A stretch of DNA of 11,677 nt from an uncultured Eubacteriales bacterium (GTDB lineage: Bacteria > Bacillota > Clostridia > Lachnospirales > Anaerotignaceae), in the NCBI GenBank assembly GCA_902406135.1, contig CABPCX010000026.1:1-11677 (forward strand), written 5' to 3'. Within the stretch, counting starts at the first letter, position 1; each line of letters begins with the position of its first letter. Below the pieces are notes generated by a model. That model did not search any database. It saw only the letters and a list, made by a program, of their open reading frames with translations, and was not told where the DNA came from. The position numbers were made by a program, and so were the translations under genes. Shown here one piece after another: positions 4,545 to 11,677 of the stretch.

Positions 4545-6852
4545 ATGATCACATCTATCAAAAAGCGTGACGGACGTACCGCTTATTTTGACATCAATAA
4601 AATCGCCAGCGCCATGAATAAAGCTTTCGGCGCTACAACAGGCCCTAAGGATAATGCAACATGCCTTGCCCTTGCCGGCGAGGTTCTTCATCTTCTTGAG
4701 GCTGAAGGCATTGACATACCTACAGTAGAACAGATTCAGGATAAAGTTGAAAGCGTACTTATTTCCCATGGATATGTTCGTACAGCAAAAAGCTACATCC
4801 TTTACAGAGCTGAAAGAACAAGGGTAAGGGATATGAATACACGTCTTATGAGAACTTTTGAGGACATCACATATTCAGATGCCAAAGAAAGTGATATAAA
4901 ACGTGAAAACGCCAACATCGACGGCAATACACCCATGGGCGCTATGCTCAAGTACGGTTCTGAGGGAGCAAAACATTTCAACGAAATGTATGTTCTTAAC
5001 CCCAAGCACTCAGAGGCCCACAGAAACGGCGATATCCACATTCATGACCTTGACTTCTATACTTTAACAACAACATGCTGCCAGATAGATATACTTAAGC
5101 TCTTCAAAGACGGCTTCTCAACAGGCCATGGCGTTCTTCGTGAGCCCAACGATATCTCAAGCTATTCAGCCCTTGCCTGCATAGCAATTCAGTCTAACCA
5201 GAATGACCAGCACGGCGGACAGTCAATCGTTAACTTTGACTACGGCCTTGCTCCCGGCGTTAAGAAGACTTACAAAAAACGCTACTTCAGACTTTTAAAG
5301 AACTCCCTTGAGCTTCTTGACAATAAACTTGTTGATGACGATATAGAAGACTTACAGAATACTCTTAAGAAAGAAGGATTTGAGCCTGCCCTTGACGAAA
5401 ATCCTGAGTATGACGCAAGAGAAAGAGAACTTCTTATCGAAAAAGGCTTTGACGAAAAAGAAGTTGAAAAGGTTCAGGAATTTACAAAACGCAAGGCAGC
5501 TGCCGAGACAGATAAAGCTACATATCAGGCAATGGAAGCATTTATCCATAACCTTAATACAATGCATTCAAGAGCCGGTGCTCAGACACCTTTCTCATCC
5601 ATCAACTATGGTATGGATACATCAACAGAAGGCCGTATGGTAATGAAAAATATGCTTCTTGTTACCGAAGCAGGTCTTGGACATGGAGAGACTCCCATCT
5701 TCCCTATTCAGATATTCAGAGTAAAGGAAGGAATCAACTACAATCCCGGCGAGCCTAACTATGACCTTTTCAAACTTGCCTGCAGAGTAAGTGCAAAGAG
5801 ACTGTTCCCTAACTTCTCTTTCCAGGATGCTCCTTTCAACCTTAAATACTATAACGGAAAACCTGAAACAGAAATTTCATATATGGGCTGCCGTACAAGA
5901 GTTATGGCTAACGTATATGACCCCACAAAAGAAATTTCAAACGGCAGAGGAAACTTAAGCTTCACAAGTATTAACCTTCCTCGTATCGCCATTGAAGCGA
6001 ATAAAAACATTGACTGGTTCTTCAAGGAACTCGACAGCAAGATTGACCTTGTAGTAGACCAGCTTCTTGAACGTTTTGAAATACAGGCAAAGAAAAAAGT
6101 TCATAACTTCCCCTTCCTTATGGGAGAAGGCGTATGGATTGACAGCGACAAGTTATCACCCAACGATGAAATCCGTGAAATACTTAAGCATGGTACTCTT
6201 TCAGTAGGATTTATCGGTCTTGCCGAAACACTTAAGGCTCTTATCGGATACCATCACGGCGAAAACGAAATAGCTCAGAACCTTGGTCTTGACATCGTTT
6301 CACATATGCGCCGCCGTATGGACGAGTATTCACAGAAATACCATATGAACTTTACTCTTCTTGCTACACCCGCTGAAGGTCTTTCAGGAAGATTTGTAAG
6401 AATATGGTATCATCGAAGGTGTAACAGACAGGGATTACTATACAAACAGCTTCCATATTCCTGTATATTACCCCATAAGCGCATTCAAGAAGATACAGCT
6501 TGAAGCTCCTTATCATGCTCTTACAAATGCCGGACATATTTCATATATCGAGCTCGACGGTGACCCTACACAGAACCTCGATGCCTTTGAAAAGGTTGTT
6601 CGTTATATGAAAGAACAGGGGATTGGATACGGTTCAATCAACCATCCCGTTGACAGAGACCCCTGCTGCGGATTTAACGGCATAATCGGAGATACATGCC
6701 CTAAATGCGGAAGAAGCGAAGAAGAAGGCCCTCACTTCCAGAGAATCCGCCGTATAACAGGCTATCTCGTAGGAGATATGTCAAAGTGGAATGACGGAAA
6801 AACCGCGGAAGAACGCGACAGAGTAAAACATGGCCTGACATTTGACGACTAA
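4545..6852 (+). pseudogene. nrdD: Anaerobic (class III) ribonucleoside-triphosphate reductase, frameshifted near 6402
   Basis: NrdD reduces ribonucleoside triphosphates to dNTPs using a glycyl radical installed by NrdG. The start ATG 4545 has GGGGAGG 7 bases upstream. In frame one: an ATP-cone (residues 2-92, ITSIKKRDGRTAYFD), then the ten-stranded barrel with NGDIHIHDLDFY, tandem Cys178-Cys179, the QHGGQSIVNFDYG segment, and Cys449 in YMGCRTRV, where the thiyl cysteine is expected. After LSGRFVRI the frame runs into unrelated residues and stops at 6503. The true C-terminus continues in the next frame from 6403 (YGIIEGVTDRDYYTNSF) to the stop at 6852. It holds the zinc-ribbon cysteines (codons at 6664, 6667, 6697, 6706) and the radical motif RITGYL (Gly codon 6760-6762). 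The frame-one product (652 residues) lacks both, so it should be inactive. The break could be a real mutation or an assembly error; all other parts are well conserved. A tiny internal ATG at 6607 has no ribosome binding site. Confidence 0.9.
6399..6408 (+). other. Frameshift junction in nrdD
   Basis: Frame one reads Arg-Ile here and then Trp-Tyr-His. The homologous reading resumes with TAT GGT ATC (Tyr-Gly-Ile) at 6403, one base out of phase. Family proteins usually have about four or five residues (Ile-Asp-x-x-x) between the Arg and the Tyr-Gly, so the sequence is best explained by loss of roughly 14 bases rather than a single-base slip. That length is inferred from memory of the family, not from an alignment. 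Confidence 0.75.
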
Positions 6853-6867
6853 TAAAATATATGCACG

Positions 6868-6899
6868 AAAAGACTTTCCGATTACGGAAAGTCTTTTTT
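6868..6899 (+). terminator. Intrinsic terminator of nrdD
   Basis: A 13-bp perfect stem, AAAAGACTTTCCG / CGGAAAGTCTTTT, loop ATTA, with the T-run reaching 6899. It begins 16 bases after the stop codon of the nrdD C-terminal part, which indicates that the gene end is intact despite the frameshift. Confidence 0.92.
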
Positions 6900-6924
6900 A
6901 CAGGCTTCATTAAATACCAATAAT

Positions 6925-6959
6925 AAAAAGGACCTTCCTATTTAGGAAAGTCCTTTTTT
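6925..6959. terminator. Bidirectional terminator between nrdD and prfC
   Basis: A 16-bp stem (6925-6940 with 6943-6958) containing one C/A mismatch, with A5 on the left and T6 on the right, so it can act in both directions. It starts 4 bases beyond the prfC stop codon on the minus strand and is the likely end of the ffh-to-prfC cluster transcript. Confidence 0.9.
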
Positions 6960-6962
6960 ATA

Positions 6963-8549
6963 TTATTCAACTAAAGATTTTACTTCGTGAGCCTCAATAA
7001 GCTTAACATCAGGATACTTTTCCATAAATGTGTTTAATGTATACTGATTAGCAAAGAGGATAAGAGGTCTCATAAAGTGGTCAAACACAAGGGTGCTTCT
7101 GGCATTAAGAAGTTCCTTTATGTCAGCGGGTTCCATATCAAGCACCCATCTGGCAACCGAATAGTCCTGATGCTCCATTCTTATTTCAGAATTGTACTCG
7201 TTCAAAAGTCTGTATTCAAAAACTTCAAACTGGAGCTGTCCTACAGCACCGAGAATTACCTCATTATATTCATTTGTATATACCTGAATGGCACCTTCCT
7301 GTGCAAGCTGCTCAACGCCCTTCTGGAACTGTTTTGCTTTCATGGTATCAACAGGTCTTACCCTTGCAAAAAGCTCGGGAGGGAACGTAGGAAGGGGCTC
7401 AAAGAATATCTTTTCCTTTGAGTCGGTAAGAGTATCACCTATCTGATAGTTTCCTGTGTCATATATACCGATTATGTCTCCCGCATAGGCAACGTCAACG
7501 GTCTCCCTGTCGTTTGCCATAAGCTGTGTTGACTGTGAAAGCTTCATCTGCTTGCCGTTTCTTGTAAGGGTAACATTCATTCCCCTTTCAAATACGCCTG
7601 AGCATATTCTCAAAAAGGCAAGTCTGTCTCTATGGGCAGGATTCATATTAGCCTGTATCTTGAAAATAAATCCGCTGAAGAAGTCATCTGTAGGTTTAAC
7701 TTCTCCTGTGGTTGTCTTTCTGTTTCCGGGAGAAGGTGACATTTCAAGGAAATGCTTAAGGAACATTGTAACTCCGAAGTCAGCAAGGGCTGAACCAAAG
7801 AATACAGGTGAAAGTTTTCCTGCGTCTACGGCTTCCTTATCAAATTCATTGCCGGCACCGTCAACAAGCTCTATCTCTCCCCTGAGTATATCAAGGTTTG
7901 CGTCGCTTATTCTGCCTTCAAGCTCTTTTCCGAATACTCCGTCTTCTCCAAGTTCTATTATCTCGTTGCTTCTGTAAAGAAGTACGCAGTTTTCCATTCT
8001 GTTATATACGCCTTCAAAAAGCTGTCCGCTTCCTATGGGCCATGTAACCGCTACGGAAGGCAGTCCAAGGGCTTCCTCCAGGTCCTCAAGAAGTTCAAGA
8101 GGGTCCTTTGCCTGTCTGTCCAGCTTGTTTATAAATGTAAAAATGGGGATTCCTCTCATACTGCATACTTTGAACAGTTTCTTTGTCTGTGCCTCGACAC
8201 CCTTTGCCGCGTCAATAACCATTACGGCACTGTCAACTGATGTAAGTATACGGTATGTGCCCTCGCCGAAGTCATTATGTCCGGGAGTATCCATGATTGA
8301 AACAACTTTTCCGTCATATTCAAACTGCATAACCGATGATGTTACGGAAATACCTCTCTGTTTCTCGATTTCCATCCAGTCACTTTTTGCCGCTTTTCCT
8401 GTCTTTCTTGCCTTTACTGAACCTGCTTCTCTTATGGCTCCTCCATGATAGAGAAGTTTTTCGGTTAAAGTTGTTTTACCTGCGTCAGGATGGGATATGA
8501 TGCCGAATATACGGCGCTTTTCTAATGCTTCAACACTTGTTGCTGCCAT
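6963..8549 (-). CDS. prfC: Peptide chain release factor 3 (RF3)
   Basis: A 528-residue translational GTPase of normal RF3 length that helps release RF1/RF2 from the ribosome after peptide release. G1 P-loop SHPDAGKT (19-26), the switch I region ending QRGISVTSS (64-72), G3 DTPGH (87-91) and G4 NKLD (141-144) are intact. The sequence PDAGKTTLTEKLL with GAVK-like region GSVKARKTGKAAKSDWMEIE separates RF3 from EF-G. The C-terminal part has the domain II and III blocks (FRIQANM-like FKIQANMNPAHRDR, and GAVGQLQFEVFEYRL). GAGAGGA lies about 9 bases upstream of the ATG. It is the last gene of the minus-strand cluster, 49 bases after nrdG; two TATAAT-like stretches in this gap lack good -35 partners. 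Confidence 0.97.
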   Translation of the reverse strand: MAATSVEALEKRRIFGIISHPDAGKTTLTEKLLYHGGAIREAGSVKARKTGKAAKSDWMEIEKQRGISVTSSVMQFEYDGKVVSIMDTPGHNDFGEGTYRILTSVDSAVMVIDAAKGVEAQTKKLFKVCSMRGIPIFTFINKLDRQAKDPLELLEDLEEALGLPSVAVTWPIGSGQLFEGVYNRMENCVLLYRSNEIIELGEDGVFGKELEGRISDANLDILRGEIELVDGAGNEFDKEAVDAGKLSPVFFGSALADFGVTMFLKHFLEMSPSPGNRKTTTGEVKPTDDFFSGFIFKIQANMNPAHRDRLAFLRICSGVFERGMNVTLTRNGKQMKLSQSTQLMANDRETVDVAYAGDIIGIYDTGNYQIGDTLTDSKEKIFFEPLPTFPPELFARVRPVDTMKAKQFQKGVEQLAQEGAIQVYTNEYNEVILGAVGQLQFEVFEYRLLNEYNSEIRMEHQDYSVARWVLDMEPADIKELLNARSTLVFDHFMRPLILFANQYTLNTFMEKYPDVKLIEAHEVKSLVE

Positions 8550-8598
8550 TTTTTCCGTCCTCTCATTATATATGAATTATAAAAACCTGTTTTATCTT

Positions 8599-9108
8599 TT
8601 AGAAATATGTTTTTTCTTCCCAAAGAACTACCTCGCCCTTTTCAAGGCTGGCTTTTACATCTATTGTCCTCTGATTTGTACTGCCTTTAAATTTCAGCTC
8701 AAGGGAACGCTTATCCTTTTCAAATCTACCGTCCACAAGTACGTCGCTTGCCTTAAGAAGTCTCATAAAGTCTTCGTTTCCGCTGTTCATTATCTGTTCC
8801 CATGTATAGCCTGTAAAAGTCCATACGTTAAGTCCAAGCTTTTTAACTCCTTCAGCAATTACCGCACATGGTACAGGCTGATAAAAGGGGTCGCCGCCTG
8901 TCAGAGTTACTCCGTCGTAAAGCGGATTTTCAGATGCAAATTTTATTATTCTATCGGTATCAATAAGTTTTCCGCCGTTGGGGTCATGGCTTTCGGGATT
9001 ATGGCACCCTTCACAGTTATGGATACATCCCTGAGTAAATACAGCCAGCCTTATTCCGGGGCCGTCAACTATGGAATCTCCTTCAATACCGAAAACACGT
9101 ATGTCCAT
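8599..9108 (-). CDS. nrdG: Anaerobic ribonucleotide reductase activating protein (radical SAM activase)
   Basis: A 169-residue radical SAM enzyme that uses a 4Fe-4S cluster and S-adenosylmethionine to generate the glycyl radical on NrdD. The cluster motif is CIHNCEGC (Cys28, Cys32, Cys35), preceded by the typical DGPGIRLAVFTQG and followed by HNPESHD. The SAM-binding TLTGGDPF is at about 68-75, and DVLVDGRFE at about 122-130 is the usual strand-five motif. The start ATG is one base from the trmD stop codon. Its AGAGGAG ribosome binding site lies inside the last codons of trmD, which points to translational coupling. I see neither a promoter nor an NrdR box of its own. It is on the strand opposite nrdD and separated from it by prfC. 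Confidence 0.96.
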   Translation of the reverse strand: MDIRVFGIEGDSIVDGPGIRLAVFTQGCIHNCEGCHNPESHDPNGGKLIDTDRIIKFASENPLYDGVTLTGGDPFYQPVPCAVIAEGVKKLGLNVWTFTGYTWEQIMNSGNEDFMRLLKASDVLVDGRFEKDKRSLELKFKGSTNQRTIDVKASLEKGEVVLWEEKTYF

Positions 9109-9109
9109 T

Positions 9110-9847
9110 TTATTTCTCCTCTTTTATGCTGTCAAGGAATTTCCTTTCCTTGGCCGTTAAAACAGCCTCATCAAGCATATCAGGTCTTTTCTGATATGTC
9201 CTTATTATGGACTGTTCCCTTCTCCATTTATCTATATTGGCATGATGGCCTGAAAGCAGAACTTCCGGCACTTTCCTGCCCATAAACACCGGCGGTCTTG
9301 TATACTGGGGATACTCCAGAAGTCCGTCCGAAAAGCTCTCTATTTCATGGCTTTCCTCCTTATTAAGGACTCCCGGCACAAGTCTTGACACCGCGTCAAT
9401 TATGGCGGCGGCCGCAAGCTCTCCTCCCGTAAGCACAAAGTCTCCGATGGATATTTCATCAGTTACTATTTCTTCAATTATTCTTTCGTCTACACCTTCA
9501 TAGTGGCCGCAGAGAAGTATTATGCTTTCTTCCTTTGAAAGCTCCTCCGCTATCTTCTGATTAAATCTTTTTCCCTGGGGGCTCATATAAATGACCCTGG
9601 CTTTTCCTGCCTTTTCTTCTATGCTTTTATAGGCGTCATATATGGGCTGAGGCTGCATTACCATACCTGCTCCTCCGCCGTAGGGATAATCATCAACGTG
9701 TCTGTGCTTGTCCTTTGAAAAATCCCTTATATTTACCGCTTCAACATTTATTATTCCCTCGTTTACGGCACGCCCGATTATGCTGTGTGACAGAGCCGCA
9801 TCTATCATTTCAGGAAAAAGTGTGAGTACATAAAAGCTCTTCATCAT
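9110..9847 (-). CDS. trmD: tRNA (guanine-N1)-methyltransferase TrmD
   Basis: A 245-residue SPOUT methyltransferase that makes m1G37 in tRNAs and prevents +1 frameshifting. The N-terminus [12 protein letters not shown] is typical. [13 protein letters not shown] gives the active loop, and the trefoil knot is shown by [14 protein letters not shown] and [11 protein letters not shown]. The family C-terminal domain follows ([14 protein letters not shown]). Two consecutive ATGs at 9847 and 9844 can serve as start; both overlap the rimM stop (ATGATGA), with AAGGA a few bases upstream. The family starts nearer the second. A longer upstream reading frame, to 9910, would overlap rimM by over 60 bases and lacks support. 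rimM and trmD are clearly in one operon. In Bacillus the next gene is rplS; here it is nrdG. Confidence 0.97.
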   Translation of the reverse strand: MMKSFYVLTLFPEMIDAALSHSIIGRAVNEGIINVEAVNIRDFSKDKHRHVDDYPYGGGAGMVMQPQPIYDAYKSIEEKAGKARVIYMSPQGKRFNQKIAEELSKEESIILLCGHYEGVDERIIEEIVTDEISIGDFVLTGGELAAAAIIDAVSRLVPGVLNKEESHEIESFSDGLLEYPQYTRPPVFMGRKVPEVLLSGHHANIDKWRREQSIIRTYQKRPDMLDEAVLTAKERKFLDSIKEEK

Positions 9848-10350
9848 CTCAGTCCTTCCAGAAGTTTTACGACCATTTTTCTCTCGGGTACATTTACTGA
9901 AAGTATACACTGCTTAATAGCGGGAATAAGAAGCTCTTTTCCGTCTTCTCCTGTTATTCCGTATACGTCATTTGCTCCTGTTGTATATACTTCACTTATT
10001 TTTCCCAAATATTCATCTTCATCGGTATAAACGTCCATCTCATACAAGTCTCTTGTATAGTATTCGTTATCCCCAAGGGGAAGCGCCTTTTCCTCAGGTA
10101 TTAATATTCTGCCGTTTTTAAAGCCTTCCACCTGATTTATGTCATTATATTCTTTAAGCGTGAGAAGCACAAAGTTTTTATGATATGCTACCTTTGCTAT
10201 TCTGCACACCTTTCTTTCTCCTTTAACTTCCAGTATTACCTCTTTAAGTAATTCAAAACGTGAGGGCTCGTCGGTCGTGGGGAAAATTTTAAGTGTTCCC
10301 TTTATTCCATGCGTCCCCGCGATTTTTCCGATTTCAAAAAAATTCTCCAT
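9844..10350 (-). CDS. rimM: 16S rRNA processing / ribosome maturation factor RimM
   Basis: A 168-residue protein that assists maturation of the 30S head by binding S19. The N-terminal RimM barrel is clear from [19 protein letters not shown] (4-22) and TDEPSRFE. The C-terminal PRC-barrel is shown by [20 protein letters not shown] and NDVYGI, ending [14 protein letters not shown], which resembles the usual LLPAIK motif. The ATG at 10350 is chosen because the family begins close to here and GGGAG lies 8 bases upstream; the earlier in-frame start at 10401 would run through a terminator-like hairpin. The gene overlaps trmD by 4 bases (ATGA). A structured spacer lies between it and khpA. Confidence 0.96.
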   Translation of the reverse strand: MENFFEIGKIAGTHGIKGTLKIFPTTDEPSRFELLKEVILEVKGERKVCRIAKVAYHKNFVLLTLKEYNDINQVEGFKNGRILIPEEKALPLGDNEYYTRDLYEMDVYTDEDEYLGKISEVYTTGANDVYGITGEDGKELLIPAIKQCILSVNVPERKMVVKLLEGLR

Positions 10351-10369
10351 TTTTATGCTCCCATATCCT

Positions 10370-10396
10370 AAAAAAGTTAGGAGTGACCCCCTAACT
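10370..10396 (-). terminator. Terminator-like hairpin upstream of rimM (possible attenuator)
   Basis: On the minus strand there is a 7-bp perfect stem AGTTAGG / CCTAACT with loop GGGTCACT, followed by a run of six T residues (10370-10375). It sits only about 20 bases before the rimM start codon. No good promoter is visible between it and rimM, so transcription reaching rimM must read through or start further upstream. It may therefore be an attenuator rather than a true operon end. Confidence 0.6.
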
Positions 10397-10424
10397 CCCA
10401 AATTATTATGCTGTTGATATTATC

Positions 10425-10453
10425 ACGGGGAGCATGTTTAGCATACTCCCCGT
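10425..10453 (-). other. Second, GC-rich hairpin in the khpA-rimM spacer
   Basis: Arms ACGGGGAG-C-ATG and CAT-A-CTCCCCGT pair over 11 bp with one C/A mismatch, loop TTTAG. It follows the khpA stop by about 7 bases on the minus strand and is not followed by a U-run, so it is not an intrinsic terminator. It may protect the upstream message or act in a switch with the following hairpin. Confidence 0.5.
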
Positions 10454-10459
10454 CTCATT

Positions 10460-10690
10460 TTACTGTACTATTTCCACAACAATTCTTTTATCATCATGGA
10501 TTGCTGCGGCTTTTACAACAGTTCTTATAGCCTTGGCAATTCTGCCCTGCTTGCCGATAACTTTACCCATGTCATCGGGAGCGACCTTAAGCTCAAGGAT
10601 TATTGAGCGTTCGCCTTTTACCTCCGATACAGTAACCTGATCAGGATTATCAACAAGGTTTTTGGCTATAACCTCCAATAATTCCTTCAT
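10460..10690 (-). CDS. khpA: KH-domain RNA-binding protein KhpA (YlqC)
   Basis: A 76-residue protein consisting of one KH domain. The conserved GxxG loop is GKQG within MGKVIGKQGRIAKAIR (41-56). In Gram-positive bacteria KhpA partners with KhpB (Jag/EloR) to bind RNA and affect cell elongation and division. AGGAGGT is 7 bases upstream of the ATG. It lies between rpsP and rimM as in Bacillus (there named ylqC). The ylqD gene found in Bacillus is absent here. No reading-frame problem. Confidence 0.94.
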   Translation of the reverse strand: MKELLEVIAKNLVDNPDQVTVSEVKGERSIILELKVAPDDMGKVIGKQGRIAKAIRTVVKAAAIHDDKRIVVEIVQ

Positions 10691-10709
10691 AGCTGTACCT
10701 CCTGCCGAA

Positions 10710-10952
10710 TTATTCGATAACTCCGGCTTTAACTAATAAAGACTTAGCTGTATCTGAAAGCTGAGCGCCTTTTGCGATCCATTCTTTAGCCTGGTCAGCG
10801 TCAACCTTTAATACTGCGGGTTCTTTTGTAGGATCGTAGTATCCGATCTCTGCGATAGACTTTCCGTTTCTTGATGTTCTCTGGTCAGCAACTACTATTC
10901 TGTAGAAGGGCGCTTTCTTAGCTCCTAATCTTTTTAATCTGATTCTTACCAT
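10710..10952 (-). CDS. rpsP: 30S ribosomal protein S16
   Basis: An 80-residue S16 with the typical start MVRIRLKRLGAKKAPFYRIV, then ADQRTSRNGKSIAEIGYYDP, as expected for a protein of the small-subunit body. The ATG at 10952 is preferred: GGAGGTG lies 9 bases upstream, and an alternative TTG at 10970 falls right on that ribosome binding site. It is the second gene of the cluster, 55 bases after ffh. Confidence 0.98.
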   Translation of the reverse strand: MVRIRLKRLGAKKAPFYRIVVADQRTSRNGKSIAEIGYYDPTKEPAVLKVDADQAKEWIAKGAQLSDTAKSLLVKAGVIE

Positions 10953-11007
10953 TTGAAAATTCACCTCCAAAAATATTTTTGTATCTAAACGCTTTTGCGT
11001 AAATACC

Positions 11008-11677
11008 TTACCTGAAAAACGGCATCTTCATTTTGCCTTTTTTTCCTTTTGCCATTGAGTTCATTTGTTTCATCATTTTTTTCATTTCTTCAAACTGCTT
11101 AAGCAGTCTGTTTACTTCGGCTATCGTTCTTCCCGAACCGTTGGCTATACGCTTTTTTCTGGGTCCGTTAAGTATTGAGGGATTCTGTCTCTCCTCTTTT
11201 GTCATAGACTGTATGATAGCCTCAATGTGAGCCATAGCCTTCGGGTCTACCTCAACATCGCCAAGATTATACTGGCTGAGTCCCGGTATCATTCCCAAAA
11301 GGTCCTTCAAAGGCCCCATTTTCTTTATCTGCTGCATCTGGTCAAGGAAATCCTCAAGGTCGAACTCATTGTTTCTCATCTTCTGAGCCATTTCCATTGC
11401 CTGCTTCTCATCATAAGCTTCCTGAGCCTTCTCAATAAGTGAAAGCACATCGCCCATTCCGAGTATTCTTGATGCCATTCTGTCGGGATAGAAGGGCTCC
11501 AGGTCCTCCATCTTTTCACCCATACCGATATACTTTATGGGTTTTCCTGTAACGCTTCTTACTGAAAGCGCCGCACCGCCTCTGGCATCACCGTCAAGCT
11601 TTGTCAGGATTATACCGTCCGCTCCAAGCTGCTCATTAAAACTTTCGGCAACCGTAACGGCATCCTGTCCTGTCATC
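11008..11677 (-). CDS. ffh: Signal recognition particle protein Ffh (SRP54), C-terminal part, runs off the right edge
   Basis: About 223 C-terminal residues of the SRP GTPase that binds signal peptides and 4.5S RNA and targets proteins to FtsY at the membrane. [18 protein letters not shown] is the late part of the NG GTPase domain, and [15 protein letters not shown] carries the TKLDGD guanine-specificity motif. Next are [15 protein letters not shown] and [18 protein letters not shown]. The M domain follows with the RNA-binding segment [20 protein letters not shown] and a methionine-rich tail ([10 protein letters not shown]) that ends in a basic run. The methionine at the edge is internal; the true start lies outside. 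The gene ends 55 bases before rpsP, as in Bacillus. Confidence 0.97.
   Translation of the reverse strand, partial: MTGQDAVTVAESFNEQLGADGIILTKLDGDARGGAALSVRSVTGKPIKYIGMGEKMEDLEPFYPDRMASRILGMGDVLSLIEKAQEAYDEKQAMEMAQKMRNNEFDLEDFLDQMQQIKKMGPLKDLLGMIPGLSQYNLGDVEVDPKAMAHIEAIIQSMTKEERQNPSILNGPRKKRIANGSGRTIAEVNRLLKQFEEMKKMMKQMNSMAKGKKGKMKMPFFR

Noticed and set aside
6607..6852. A separate small gene starting at ATG 6607 (81 residues)
   Set aside because: It is the C-terminal end of nrdD in the shifted frame; conserved NrdD sequence continues upstream to 6403 and there is no ribosome binding site at 6607.
8550..8598. Two TATAAT-like stretches between nrdG and prfC as a prfC promoter
   Set aside because: No acceptable -35 box at 16-18 bp for either; read-through from the cluster is simpler.
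8497..9285. A 262-codon plus-strand open frame opposite nrdG and trmD
   Set aside because: Antisense shadow of three well-recognised genes; no family resemblance and composition typical of a reverse-frame reading.
10981..11006. Imperfect hairpin in the ffh-rpsP spacer (GTAT, ACGC / GCGT, ATAC arms)
   Set aside because: Only two 4-bp helices with an asymmetric internal loop and no U-run directly after; too weak to call a terminator or an S16 feedback element.

Overview
The window looks like chromosomal core DNA from an anaerobic, endospore-forming Firmicute of class Clostridia. The evidence is an intact spoIIAA-spoIIAB-sigF operon, an oxygen-sensitive class III ribonucleotide reductase with its activase, AT-rich spacers, strong AGGAGG-type ribosome binding sites, and sigma-A-like promoters with 17-bp spacers. 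I cannot name the genus. No RNA gene, CRISPR array, transposon or prophage gene is visible.

Layout from left to right. A deoC fragment leaves on the minus strand. Divergent from it is a DUF975 membrane protein gene, followed on the plus strand by a cytoplasmic cyclophilin-type prolyl isomerase and two tandem terminators. Next comes the sporulation operon spoIIAA-spoIIAB-sigF, encoding anti-anti-sigma factor, anti-sigma kinase and forespore sigma factor. It ends in a bidirectional terminator shared with the convergent minus-strand genes ymxH/ylmC-like (PRC-barrel) and nrdR. Divergent from these, with a promoter overlapped by two NrdR-box-like sites 31 bp apart, is nrdD. It is broken by a frameshift near 6402 that cuts off the zinc site and the glycyl-radical segment. 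Two look-alike hairpin terminators separate nrdD from a long minus-strand cluster that reads from the right edge as ffh (partial), rpsP, khpA, rimM, trmD, nrdG, prfC.

How the genes work together. SpoIIAA, SpoIIAB and sigma-F form the partner-switching module that starts forespore transcription. NrdR senses nucleotides through an ATP-cone and probably represses nrdD through the two boxes; NrdG would install the glycyl radical on NrdD. The right-hand cluster is translation and protein targeting: SRP54/Ffh, ribosomal protein S16, an RNA-binding KH protein, 16S rRNA maturation, tRNA m1G37 methylation and release factor 3. The nrdG gene sits directly behind trmD, where rplS is found in Bacillus.

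The main points to check are the nrdD frameshift, the NrdR box pair, the structured khpA-rimM spacer that holds a terminator-like hairpin inside the cluster, and the control region of the spoIIA operon. I saw no convincing sign of a wholly new multi-gene system; the interest here is in regulation and in the broken nrdD.
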